Shown here piece by piece: positions 51,715 through 59,182 of a stretch of 64,000 nucleotides of DNA. The translations under genes and the position numbers were made by a program. The notes beneath the pieces are model-generated. The model was not told where the DNA came from and searched no databases. It saw nothing but the letters and a program-made list of their open reading frames with translations. Numbering within the stretch: the first letter of the stretch is position 1; the number at the start of each line of letters is the position of its first letter. Origin of the DNA: a virus; IMG/VR virus record IMGVR_UViG_3300036768_000279, positions 62,001 to 126,000 of that record; one strand, given 5' to 3'.

Positions 51715-52649
51715 ACATTATGTCCAGTGAACAATTCGTTCGTCCAATTGCCCTTAGACTTGCTCCGCAAAGCGTCTCCACCGAAGTGCAACAGATTCAT
51801 CATAGCGTCCGCTGATGCAGCGATACGGCCCTCAATTGTCTTGATGTCTTCAATTTCATTGCAAGAGTTTTCGAGTGCCTGCTTCTTTGCTTCCGGCACT
51901 TTCATATCAAGATCGCTTTCAACGTGAATCATTAGATGGTCTACGTAGCGGGCACTGGCTCGATTAACGCCCGTCATGTAGAATGCGTCCTTTGGACGCA
52001 GATATCCACTAGCGAATGAGGTTGAAGTATGCCATCCGATGTTGCGGAATATGCATGCAGCCAATACGAGCGACGCATTGAGAGGCATCTCTGACTCTTT
52101 GGCTTGAGCGGTCATAACCTTAGCTAATCGCAGCGAACCCGCGACATGAACTAGTAATCCGCCTCTATATGCCAGAGGTCCACTGAGTCCGTAAGGACTT
52201 GTCTTTAGGGCGTTCAACAGATCGAGACGATGAATGGCGTTTCCGACAACGTTTCGATAGTGTTCATCGTCCATCATTTCAAAGGCTTCCTCGACTGTTG
52301 CAGCACATGCAGCTAGTGCCGCATCACTCATTCCCTTGACGTAATCATGTACGTTGAGGGGCGTAGGAACCGCTGTGATGTTACTGGCGTCTACCGAGAA
52401 CTCTACCTCGCCCTTATACAGCTTGAGTTCCAGGGCCATACGATAGTATTGGCCTTCAACAAGAGTGCTGTCATAGTTCCAAACAACACCTTCGATTTCG
52501 CCAGTAATGTCGCGAAGCGTTACTCTAGCAAATCGATTGCCAGTAGCAGTGACCATTGCTTCATTCTGAGTCACCTTCTGCACCAAGAAGATTTGGCGAT
52601 ATCTACCAACTTTCAAATCCTTGATGGGAACGTACGTCTCAGTATTCAT
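51711..52649 (-). CDS. YhaM-like OB-fold/HD-domain protein with altered HD motif
   Basis: 312 residues from ATG 52649. The N-terminal OB-fold (IFLVQKVTQNEAMVTATGNR, then VTLRDITGEIEGVVWN) plus a helical HD-type domain matches the YhaM 3'-5' exoribonuclease layout. In the HD domain the first His is kept (YRGGLLVHVAGSLRLAKVM) but the position of the defining His-Asp pair reads FRNIGW, so metal-dependent catalysis is probably lost or changed. It may act as a nucleic-acid binding protein. The first bases overlap the small zinc gene. Confidence 0.7.
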   Translation of the reverse strand: MNTETYVPIKDLKVGRYRQIFLVQKVTQNEAMVTATGNRFARVTLRDITGEIEGVVWNYDSTLVEGQYYRMALELKLYKGEVEFSVDASNITAVPTPLNVHDYVKGMSDAALAACAATVEEAFEMMDDEHYRNVVGNAIHRLDLLNALKTSPYGLSGPLAYRGGLLVHVAGSLRLAKVMTAQAKESEMPLNASLVLAACIFRNIGWHTSTSFASGYLRPKDAFYMTGVNRASARYVDHLMIHVESDLDMKVPEAKKQALENSCNEIEDIKTIEGRIAASADAMMNLLHFGGDALRSKSKGNWTNELFTGHNV

Positions 52650-52851
52650 ATCGCGTCCGCTTACCGCCCTTTGTGCGGTCGTCTTCCGCCTTACAGGTTG
52701 GACACTTGGCGACCTTTCGGGTGATGATGTAAACTTCATCTGGCTGTTCTTTTTCGTTGCCTGGATTGAGTGTTACCTTGAGTTTGTCACCGTAATAACA
52801 GCCTCGGCAATTGCTACACTCAATCAGCGTGATGGTCTTGGGCGTTTTCAT
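52639..52851 (-). CDS. Small zinc-ribbon protein
   Basis: 70 residues; CSNCRGC and CPTC pairs indicate a zinc ribbon, with Lys/Arg-rich ends (RTKGGKRTRYEY). The start lies 32 bases inside the sigma factor gene and no later ATG is available. The stop overlaps the OB/HD gene. It may bind nucleic acid or modulate the adjacent sigma factor; no family recognised. Confidence 0.62.
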   Translation of the reverse strand: MKTPKTITLIECSNCRGCYYGDKLKVTLNPGNEKEQPDEVYIITRKVAKCPTCKAEDDRTKGGKRTRYEY

Positions 52852-53353
52852 GTTGCAATCGTTTCTCTAGAAGCTTGATGAGTCTTTTGACGTGCATCGC
52901 CACACCTTGGTGAGACATGCCACTGTTCTTGGCAATCTTACGGAATGATTTACCATTGACATAATGCTCGACCAAAAAGTTGGCGTGCGGTTCTTCGGCT
53001 ACAGCACCAAAGATAGATCCTAGAAGTTCACTATCTTCTAGCGTCTTGTCTGTGTATCCGGTTTCGACTGCTTCCATGTCAGCATCAACACGAGCAGACG
53101 CAAGACGTGTCTTTTGAAGAATGTAACGTAGGATACGACCACGAATGTAGTGATAGGCGTAAGTCGTGAACTTGGCCTTTGTTGAATCGTAGTTCCTAGC
53201 AGCACTTAGGAGACCTACCCAAGCTTCTTGCTCCAGATCCTCTGCCGTAATGAGCGGATCATTCTTGGTAAACGACAAGAACGGACGCAGAATACTGCTA
53301 ATCAATGCATCCCATTCACTTTGCGGCAAAGAGTCTAGCGGACTATCGTTCAT
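52820..53353 (-). CDS. RNA polymerase sigma factor (sigma-70 family), copy 2
   Basis: 177 residues from ATG 53353. Region 2: DLEQEAWVGLLSAARNYDST, then FTTYAYHYIRGRILRYI, the core-binding and -10 helix. Region 4: YVNGKSFRKIAKNSGMSHQG, then AMHVKRLIKLLEK, a helix-turn-helix for -35-type contacts. Shorter than, and different from, the sigma factor at 12789. Two genes upstream of it is a TTAGTGTAAT motif, so this operon may belong to the same promoter class as the structural genes. Confidence 0.87.
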   Translation of the reverse strand: MNDSPLDSLPQSEWDALISSILRPFLSFTKNDPLITAEDLEQEAWVGLLSAARNYDSTKAKFTTYAYHYIRGRILRYILQKTRLASARVDADMEAVETGYTDKTLEDSELLGSIFGAVAEEPHANFLVEHYVNGKSFRKIAKNSGMSHQGVAMHVKRLIKLLEKRLQHENAQDHHAD

Positions 53354-53720
53354 ATGCGTCAATTTGTGCGACCAACATTGTGATGTACGTGCTCTTCTCG
53401 TCGTCGGTGAGAGCCGTCCAATGAGAGATTACATCTGTGTTGCCGCCGTTTGGTACTTCTTCGTTACCCACTACTTGACGGTGGCGATATAACACTCGCC
53501 CCTCGGTGTCTTGTACTACGAATGTTAGTACATGGAGGTCTTCATCGTCCAGCAGATGCCAGAAAAACTTGAGCAGTTGATCGAACCGCACCACGGCCTT
53601 CTTCGGTTTGCCGCCCCGCTCGATCAGCACAAAAACAACCTTGTCGTTTTTCTGCCAACCATCTGATTGCAATTCCGCATGAAGTTGTTTTACTCGATCC
53701 CAATTGAGTTTGATCGCCAT
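53343..53720 (-). CDS. Hypothetical protein upstream of sigma factor
   Basis: 125 residues, alpha/beta, with no known motif (LNWDRVKQLHAELQSDGWQK, DKVVFVLIERGGKPKKAVVR, DLHVLTFVVQDTEGRVLYRH). First gene after the candidate promoter at 53746-53755. A GAAGGGGG site is partly folded in a short leader hairpin. The stop overlaps the sigma factor gene. Confidence 0.6.
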   Translation of the reverse strand: MAIKLNWDRVKQLHAELQSDGWQKNDKVVFVLIERGGKPKKAVVRFDQLLKFFWHLLDDEDLHVLTFVVQDTEGRVLYRHRQVVGNEEVPNGGNTDVISHWTALTDDEKSTYITMLVAQIDAYER

Positions 53721-53745
53721 GAGACAAGTACCCCCTTCAAAGGGG

Positions 53746-53755
53746 ATTACACTAA
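53746..53755 (-). promoter_or_regulatory. Candidate promoter motif TTAGTGTAAT on minus strand
   Basis: Read on the minus strand, TTAGTGTAAT follows the stop of the SbcC-like gene and lies 26 bases before the ATG at 53720. It is the only minus-strand intergenic copy seen. It is one base from the consensus found before the structural genes and heads the operon with the second sigma factor. Confidence 0.38.
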
Positions 53756-53756
53756 T

Positions 53757-55013
53757 TTAGGCGACCTTTCCGTCTTCGATATAGACTCCCATGCGGTCAT
53801 CGCTATTGCGACTTGCATACTCAATCCATACCTGGAAGTCCTTGTCAGACGCCATTTCACGTACGATAGCCATGCTTTCGTCGTCCAACAATGACCCGTC
53901 AGAAATTCTGATGACGCGGAGCGTTGGGTTGGCTGCCATAGCGATAGCTAGAGAAATCTTCAAGCGTCTAGCGGCAGATGCCTGACAGAACGGAACGTCG
54001 GTGCCATCTTCGTTGATGATGCGAACGCCCTCTGCCGTGACCGTGAAGCCCTTGACGGGCAACGGTGCCGATTCTAGAGCCTCGGCCTTTTCAATGTCAA
54101 TGAGTTCCATCTTTGCATTCAAAGACGTAATCTCGGCCTCCACTTTGTCCAGTGCCGTACGTAGCTTGCGATACTCAAGCACTTCACGAGCACGCTTGTT
54201 ATTGACTTCGATATCTTTGAGCTGGCTCTGCAAGAACGCTACGTCGATTGGCTCAATCTTGTTAAGTTCAGCGGTGTTAGACTCAATGATTGTCTTTGCA
54301 TCAGCTACAACTTTTTGAAGACGAACAATCTCCGCCTCGGCGGATGCAATACTTGTCGTTAGCCGAATGTTTTCTGACTGCAAATCCTTGATACGTTGAT
54401 TGACAATCATCGCTTCGGAAATTGCTGTCGTCAATTCCAGGCTCGATAGCTCCTCGGATGGTTCCGCATCGGTCGGCGGTTTCAAATTGGCGAGCAAGCT
54501 CGCCAGTCTCTTCTTCTCACGATTGGCATCGGTGCGGGCATCATAAGCCGCTTGCTTACGAGCATCAAAATCAGCTAGATTCAGTTTGCCATCCGTGATC
54601 TTGAAAAGGAGATCCGACAGCATCGTACGCTGCTCTTGCTCGCTCTTACGAGAGAACTCCCAAGGATCGAAAGACAAGTCTCCGATCATGCCGTCGAGTA
54701 GCTTCTGCGGTCCGGTTACCTTATTGCCGTCTGATGTACGAACCTCAAGAGTGCTGCCATTCTCCGTGAAGCGTCGAGTGACAATGTATTCGCCCAGGTC
54801 CAGTGTAATGAAGCCATTCTTCTCTCCATTGCGGAGAGGCTGTGGCATGGACTTGGAGGCCGCACGATATTGCAGTGCCGACCAGATAGCGTCGATGACA
54901 GATGTCTTGCCATTCTCATTCTTACCACTGATGACTACCACATCATCGGTGGGAGAGATTTGGACGGCCTTGAGACGCTTGAAATTCTCTGCTTGTAGTT
55001 GGATGATTTTCAT
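53757..55013 (-). CDS. SbcC/Rad50-like ATPase
   Basis: 418 residues. An N-terminal half-ATPase with Walker A GKNENGKTSVIDAI (about 30-43), a central coiled coil (about 150-310, e.g. ASAEAEIVRLQKVVADAKTI), and a C-terminal half with a signature-like CQASAARRLKISLAIA and a weak Walker B (RVIRISDGSLLDDES). Such proteins tether DNA ends and drive a partner nuclease (SbcD/gp47 type). No such phosphoesterase gene is seen in this window. The coiled coil is short compared with cellular Rad50, as in phage versions. Confidence 0.82.
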   Translation of the reverse strand: MKIIQLQAENFKRLKAVQISPTDDVVVISGKNENGKTSVIDAIWSALQYRAASKSMPQPLRNGEKNGFITLDLGEYIVTRRFTENGSTLEVRTSDGNKVTGPQKLLDGMIGDLSFDPWEFSRKSEQEQRTMLSDLLFKITDGKLNLADFDARKQAAYDARTDANREKKRLASLLANLKPPTDAEPSEELSSLELTTAISEAMIVNQRIKDLQSENIRLTTSIASAEAEIVRLQKVVADAKTIIESNTAELNKIEPIDVAFLQSQLKDIEVNNKRAREVLEYRKLRTALDKVEAEITSLNAKMELIDIEKAEALESAPLPVKGFTVTAEGVRIINEDGTDVPFCQASAARRLKISLAIAMAANPTLRVIRISDGSLLDDESMAIVREMASDKDFQVWIEYASRNSDDRMGVYIEDGKVA

Positions 55014-55084
55014 GGTGTGCCACCGTCGTATGACTCGTGAAAATGAATTCGTTCTGCCTCGTCAATTGGTCGTGGAGTATACAT
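55010..55084 (-). CDS. Possible small ORF (24 residues)
   Basis: From ATG 55084 the frame runs MYTPRPIDEAERIHFHESYD and ends in an ATGA overlap with the SbcC-like gene, with no other use for the gap. The remaining 83 bases up to the glycosyltransferase end hold only a 15-codon frame. Plausible by junction geometry, no family recognised. Confidence 0.38.
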   Translation of the reverse strand: MYTPRPIDEAERIHFHESYDGGTP

Positions 55085-55167
55085 ACGCTCTCGATACTCC
55101 TCATCCCTTTATGATCCACTGTTTTAGGAGGTTGTGGAAGGCATCCATGTTAACTGTGGACCAAAAT

Positions 55168-55749
55168 CTATCTTGCAAATTCAAATGTCACTTGATCCGT
55201 TACTACAGGCAATCCACCACTTCCTATCATAGCATTCCACAACAATTTATCATGATTGTCTTGCGGCATCCATCCTGCTGTGCATTTGAATAGCTCACGA
55301 GTGTGAGCCATGCCTACTGTCAGTATGTCAGTTGTGTTAGGCTGTCCGATCTTGCGGACGGTATCTTTCGAGCGAGAAGACTTGTGTCTCCATGAGAAGG
55401 GCTGACCAGAGGTACGCACCATTGTAGCTTGCGGATGCTCAGAAAGCAAGCTTGAAATCGTTGAAAGGTGGTTGGGGAGCCACACATCGTCGTCATCGAT
55501 GTACGCGATCCATGGATTTGCACCCATGGCAATACCTCTATTGCGAGCCCATGCTCCAAAGTCTTCGTGGCACGGACCATTGGCACCGACAACAGTGACT
55601 CGCGGATCTTCCACTAGATACTCTAGACCGCCAATACCATCACACATCACCCACAACTGCCAATCGGCGTAGTCTTGGTGTAGAACTGACTCAATCGCAT
55701 GTAGCAGGCTGAGACGCCCTACGGACGGCAGGATGATGTCGAATTTCAT
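55168..55749 (-). CDS. GT2-family glycosyltransferase (minus strand)
   Basis: 193 residues from ATG 55749. GT-A features: [35 protein letters not shown], the acceptor helix [20 protein letters not shown] and metal motif DDDDVWLPN. It is the only glycosyltransferase outside the plus-strand island. The gene directly abuts a truncated HNH endonuclease, whose frame runs into its start, so it probably arrived by, or replaced part of, a mobile gene. Confidence 0.85.
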   Translation of the reverse strand: MKFDIILPSVGRLSLLHAIESVLHQDYADWQLWVMCDGIGGLEYLVEDPRVTVVGANGPCHEDFGAWARNRGIAMGANPWIAYIDDDDVWLPNHLSTISSLLSEHPQATMVRTSGQPFSWRHKSSRSKDTVRKIGQPNTTDILTVGMAHTRELFKCTAGWMPQDNHDKLLWNAMIGSGGLPVVTDQVTFEFAR

Positions 55750-55751
55750 GA

Positions 55752-56010
55752 CCAGAAATGTACGTATTATCTTGTGTAAATTCGTGACCTCGTTTACAGT
55801 GCGTTTTCTTTGTGGCAGAAGCGGCTTGTGTATTGCCACGCATCAGATTAGTGCGATATGTTACTGGCTCTAAGTGCGTCGGATTAACACACGCCCTATT
55901 TCTACAGACGTGATCAAGCTGAGTGCGTTTGGGATTTTCCCAACAAGTTGTGTGTAAGCATACCTATGAGCACGCCATCGTTTATAGTTACATTTAATTG
56001 ACACGGTACT
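55752..56010 (-). pseudogene. Frameshifted, truncated HNH homing endonuclease
   Basis: On the minus strand one frame gives [19 protein letters not shown], the segment before the HNH site, and after a one-base shift the next frame gives [20 protein letters not shown], the H-N-H core, then [18 protein letters not shown], the usual second zinc knuckle. There is no start codon and no own stop before the glycosyltransferase begins. The first frame continues that of the nuclease at 56011 beyond its stop. A clear dead homing gene filling the 260-base gap. Confidence 0.78.
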
Positions 56011-56499
56011 TCATCTGAGAGGTCGCCAAATGAATTTCGAGACAGGTATCTTATATGACATCTTAGAGCCAAAACCTTGCCACGGAATTACTTTGCAAGT
56101 ATCTATGATATCTTGTAACGCCGCCGTTTTAAGCATTGTGTATTGCGGAATCTTTTCATTAGATCCATTGATCATTAGGATGGTTGCACCATCCCGTACA
56201 TACGACTTCACTTGAGAGACTTTCAGGTGAAAGAACTTATCCAAAAGAGGCTTGGAGAACTTGACTTCAATCTTACCATATCCCTCAACATTGAAGTCGG
56301 GATCCATTGACACTTCTTTGTCTGTCAATAGTTCGCCAGTTTGGCCACAGCCGGTATCAGTGTATGCCGGTCTCTTGCCGCTAATGCGTTCAATGAGATC
56401 AAGCCACAAAATGAATAGGGCTCGCTCCTCTTGAGTGCGAGACTTGATGTCTTTTTTGAACTGATCTTCTGAGCGATTGTCGTAACGATAGCTGCTCAT
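56011..56499 (-). CDS. Possible PD-(D/E)XK nuclease
   Basis: 162 residues from ATG 56499 (ATGA junction with the broken HNH gene upstream). FILWLDLIERISGKRPAYTD is followed by DPDFNVEGYGKIEVKFSKPL, with a D...EVK pair as in PD-(D/E)XK nucleases, then a strand ATILMINGS. The fold assignment is tentative. Its position between two decayed HNH genes leaves open whether it is itself mobile or a resident gene. Confidence 0.5.
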   Translation of the reverse strand: MSSYRYDNRSEDQFKKDIKSRTQEERALFILWLDLIERISGKRPAYTDTGCGQTGELLTDKEVSMDPDFNVEGYGKIEVKFSKPLLDKFFHLKVSQVKSYVRDGATILMINGSNEKIPQYTMLKTAALQDIIDTCKVIPWQGFGSKMSYKIPVSKFIWRPLR

Positions 56500-56916
56500 T
56501 GCACAATACTCCGTAACCAGTTCTTGCACTCTCTTGCAGTGCCAGTGCCTTTGGCTCTATTACAGAACTTGCAATACGGTACGCAATTCTTTATTGTATA
56601 ACCAATATCATTGTTCAGTCTGTCGATTCCATTTATCACACTCGGCCGCAGTCAATCGCCAACTAAGTCCACGCTTTTTGGCTTGAAGCTTGTACTGTTG
56701 CCATATTCTGTTACGGCAAGATTGACCGACGCCAAGTTTTCTAGTACAGCCACAACTTGTCGTTCTTCCCTGCGTCAAATGTCCAGTTTGGATCCATGAT
56801 TCTCTATCACAGTCACAGACACATTGGCGAAGTATCTGACCGTTGCGACGTTTCACTTTGCCGGTGACGATCAATTTGCCAAAACGTTTATGACTTAGGT
56901 CGAGAAAAGAACTCAT
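56496..56916 (-). pseudogene. Broken HNH endonuclease (zinc N-domain plus detached HNH core)
   Basis: The first frame (56916-56608, 102 codons) encodes FLDLSHKRFGKLIVTGKVKR, a four-cysteine domain (CVCDCD, TTSCGC) and a helix ending AAECDKWNRQTEQ. In another frame at about 56633-56496 the HNH core resumes: GIDRLNNDIGYTIKNCVPYC, then KFCNRAKGTGTARECKNWL and stop. The piece with the first CxxC and His of the HNH is deleted and the frame shifted. The original stop still overlaps the next ATG (56499), showing the earlier gene structure. Confidence 0.75.
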
Positions 56917-57512
56917 TGAGTTAGACGCTTTATTACGTCTTCCTCAGAAAGCACCTTGCGGAATTTATGCAACACGCGGAAGCAAGCGATCGAATCAAAC
57001 AGAGCGGTGTGGAACTTGTTCTTGCCAACATCTGCCATGTCGATATTGAATGCCTTGACCGCCTGCGTCAAGGACGCCCCAGACTTCACGTTGTCATTGC
57101 CAGTAAACAAACGCACAACCGGCAAGGAGTCAATAAAGCGATACGTGAAGTTGGCCTCAAATTGCTGCGGCTCAATGCCGTAGATCTGATACGCCATCAT
57201 GCGTACGTCATGTTGAGTGTTGTGGCCACCCATAATCTGGGCACCATGATCATGCCACAAGTCCATGAACTTGTCCCGAATTTCTTCGGTAGTAATACCC
57301 TCAGAGAACGCCTGAGAGGGCGTGATTCCATGGATCTCTATAGCCTGGGGCGTAAACTTGTAATCATTGATCGATGGCAGTTTGTGCAGAGCTTCAAACT
57401 GAGAAATGATCTCGCCAGTTTCAAGATCGCCAACAAGGGCACCTATGGAAAATACCGAGTGGACCTTAGGATCAAGGCCACCCGTCTCTGTATCCATAAT
57501 CATAATTCGCAT
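56913..57512 (-). CDS. DnaQ-like 3'-5' exonuclease (DEDDh)
   Basis: 199 residues. Exo I MDTETGG, Exo II GGHNTQHDVRMMAYQI and Exo III HTALFDSIACFRVL give the complete DEDDh set. Length equals a bacterial epsilon catalytic domain. Since the phage DnaE-type polymerase has no exonuclease and a degenerate PHP domain, this enzyme is the likely proofreader; a RNase T-like role is the alternative. No clamp-binding peptide is obvious. It is flanked on both sides by damaged HNH genes. Confidence 0.88.
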   Translation of the reverse strand: MRIMIMDTETGGLDPKVHSVFSIGALVGDLETGEIISQFEALHKLPSINDYKFTPQAIEIHGITPSQAFSEGITTEEIRDKFMDLWHDHGAQIMGGHNTQHDVRMMAYQIYGIEPQQFEANFTYRFIDSLPVVRLFTGNDNVKSGASLTQAVKAFNIDMADVGKNKFHTALFDSIACFRVLHKFRKVLSEEDVIKRLTQ

Positions 57513-57760
57513 TATTTGTTTTTCTTTCTATAATAGAGGTCTAAGCATTTTTGATTATGGCAAACAACATGATCTAGCTGTAGACCACATTCAATAGCAC
57601 CGTACATGAATTTGTAAATCCATCTATGTGCCTGTACCCACTTGCCATTCGAATGATATCTACCATAGCCATCACGTTTGCCAGCAAGCCAACTCCAGCA
57701 CCCTCCATTAGGTTCAATACGAACCTTACTCATGAAGCGTGCTGGAATTTCTTTATTCAT
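57512..57760 (-). pseudogene. Truncated HNH endonuclease
   Basis: 82 residues. The N-terminal part (RFMSKVRIEPNGGCWSWLAG, GYGRYHSNGKWVQAHRWIYK, LQLDHVVC) is a normal HNH endonuclease up to the first catalytic His-Asp/His region. The end CLDLYYRKKNK replaces the expected CVNPxHLE, so the last HNH His and the DNA-binding tail are lost. Its stop overlaps the exonuclease start (57512) and its start overlaps the upstream gene by ATGA. The frame is open but the enzyme should be inactive. Confidence 0.72.
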
Positions 57761-58194
57761 GCTACAGCTTGGCTATTGACCGCCTTCACGGCCTCGTCGA
57801 ACATGCCGACGATCTTCTTCCACTGGTCGTCACGAGACATAGGCGTACGAACAACTACGTTACCAAGCTTGCCAACATTTGCAAACGTGGCGTCGCTACA
57901 AGTATGGTCTGGCTTAAATGCCTTGCGGAATTCGCGGACGATTGCACGAGCATCAGCCTTTTCGGGCAAGTGCTCTACAATACCAACGAACTTGACATTT
58001 CCATTGCCTTCAATCGTGCTCACAATACGCTGAGCGAGAATGTGACGGGCCAGCTTGCGGTTGAAGCTATCGCCATCACGAACGAAGCCAACTGCCATGT
58101 ATGCAACGCCAGCAATCACGGCAATGCCAACACTGATACCGTCATTGGGACGGTGAGAAAAGGCCATCGAGTCGATGAGATCACAAACCTTCAT
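57757..58194 (-). CDS. Hypothetical protein
   Basis: 145 residues, alpha/beta, no known motif. GISVGIAVIAGVAYMAVGFV is hydrophobic but reads as buried strands rather than a membrane helix because charged residues follow at once. The middle contains DADARAIVREFRKAFKPDH-like charged helices. Overlaps neighbours on both sides. Unknown function. Confidence 0.58.
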   Translation of the reverse strand: MKVCDLIDSMAFSHRPNDGISVGIAVIAGVAYMAVGFVRDGDSFNRKLARHILAQRIVSTIEGNGNVKFVGIVEHLPEKADARAIVREFRKAFKPDHTCSDATFANVGKLGNVVVRTPMSRDDQWKKIVGMFDEAVKAVNSQAVA

Positions 58195-58375
58195 TTGGTG
58201 TTTGTCCTTGTGCGTTTTGCACAGGTGGTTGCACTTGGCTAAGCATAGACAGTGCTAGGAAAAGGTTAATGGTAACTCCGATTGGAGCACCGACATTAGT
58301 TGTACGGAGAGCGGCCATCAAAATACGAGCCTCGTCCCCGGACAATGCGATATTGGGTTGTGCTTGGTCAGCCAT
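58181..58375 (-). CDS. Small hypothetical protein
   Basis: 64 residues. A helical centre (ALSGDEARILMAALRTTNVG, then VTINLFLALSMLSQ) with a Gln/Pro-rich tail. It overlaps the dNMP kinase end (8 bases) and the next gene (14 bases), typical of real small genes here. No family recognised. Confidence 0.55.
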   Translation of the reverse strand: MADQAQPNIALSGDEARILMAALRTTNVGAPIGVTINLFLALSMLSQVQPPVQNAQGQTPNEGL

Positions 58376-59135
58376 TGATCAGTCCTCGTGCTTTCAAAAC
58401 GCCACGTACGTAGTTTTCAAGATCCTCAAACGAGCCGTTATTCTGATACGTGTTCTCGAAAGTAAACCCGTCCAAAGCAACCTCGCTGGGGTGATTATCC
58501 ACAAACCCAGTAGACCTCTCAAGTCTAATGATGACGCCGCCAGCGTCTTCTGTCACGCTCTTTTCATTGGGAAACCGACAATCTGTCAAGATTACTACGT
58601 CGGCATCACCCCAATTACGATTGAATGGAGCTTTAGCCCATACCTGATCGTACATAGCTCGGAAGATGTCCGTCCCCACAATTTGCAGCACTTCGCGATT
58701 AGTCATTGGGCCGCTACGAGGCAATGACTGTGAGCGTGTCTCTGGCACGTCGCTAAATGAATCATACCCCTGATTGTAGATAGCAAACTCATTGCTGTAT
58801 TTCAAGCGGACTTCAAGTGGGAGGCCATCCCACATGATATGAGAAAGCGAGTTCTTTTGTGCGTCTGTACCATACACGCCCTCTGGCTTCAAGCCAAGGA
58901 TCTCGACACACATACGCTTGAGTGGTTCTGCAAAAGCGGTTAGCACCGTTTTCTTGCCATACTCTGCCATGATCTTTACGATCATGTTAGCTGCTGTATC
59001 TTTGCCAACCTGCTTCTTGCCAGATAGTGCAATGAATGCCGGACGAGTATGGGGGGTGTTTTTAGACATATCTTTCAAGTCCATGCACAACGACACCGCT
59101 GGCTCGCCATAGTCTACTTCATCAAACCAGTTCAT
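58368..59135 (-). CDS. Deoxynucleoside monophosphate kinase
   Basis: 255 residues. P-loop SGKKQVGKDTAANMI, then TAFAEPLKRMCVEILGL and the typical MTNREVLQIVGTDIFRAMY and VVILTDCRFPNE segments of T4 gp1-like dNMP kinases. It phosphorylates dNMPs to dNDPs, supplying precursors together with NrdJ, ThyX and MazG encoded elsewhere in the window. About 28 residues precede the kinase fold; ATG further in would be an alternative start. The gene begins after a hairpin at 59160-59182. Confidence 0.88.
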   Translation of the reverse strand: MNWFDEVDYGEPAVSLCMDLKDMSKNTPHTRPAFIALSGKKQVGKDTAANMIVKIMAEYGKKTVLTAFAEPLKRMCVEILGLKPEGVYGTDAQKNSLSHIMWDGLPLEVRLKYSNEFAIYNQGYDSFSDVPETRSQSLPRSGPMTNREVLQIVGTDIFRAMYDQVWAKAPFNRNWGDADVVILTDCRFPNEKSVTEDAGGVIIRLERSTGFVDNHPSEVALDGFTFENTYQNNGSFEDLENYVRGVLKARGLING

Positions 59136-59159
59136 GTAACAACATTCTTGTGAAAATTC

Positions 59160-59182
59160 TAGGAGTCTGTGTCAAACTCCTA
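59160..59182 (-). terminator. Hairpin overlapping stop codon (minus strand)
   Basis: 7-bp stem TAGGAGT/ACTCCTA with a nine-base loop. Read on the minus strand it includes the TAG stop of the DUF4406 gene and is followed by GAATTTTCAC, moderately U-rich. It separates the tRNA-repair/DUF4406 genes from the dNMP kinase operon. A weak or conditional terminator. Confidence 0.5.
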
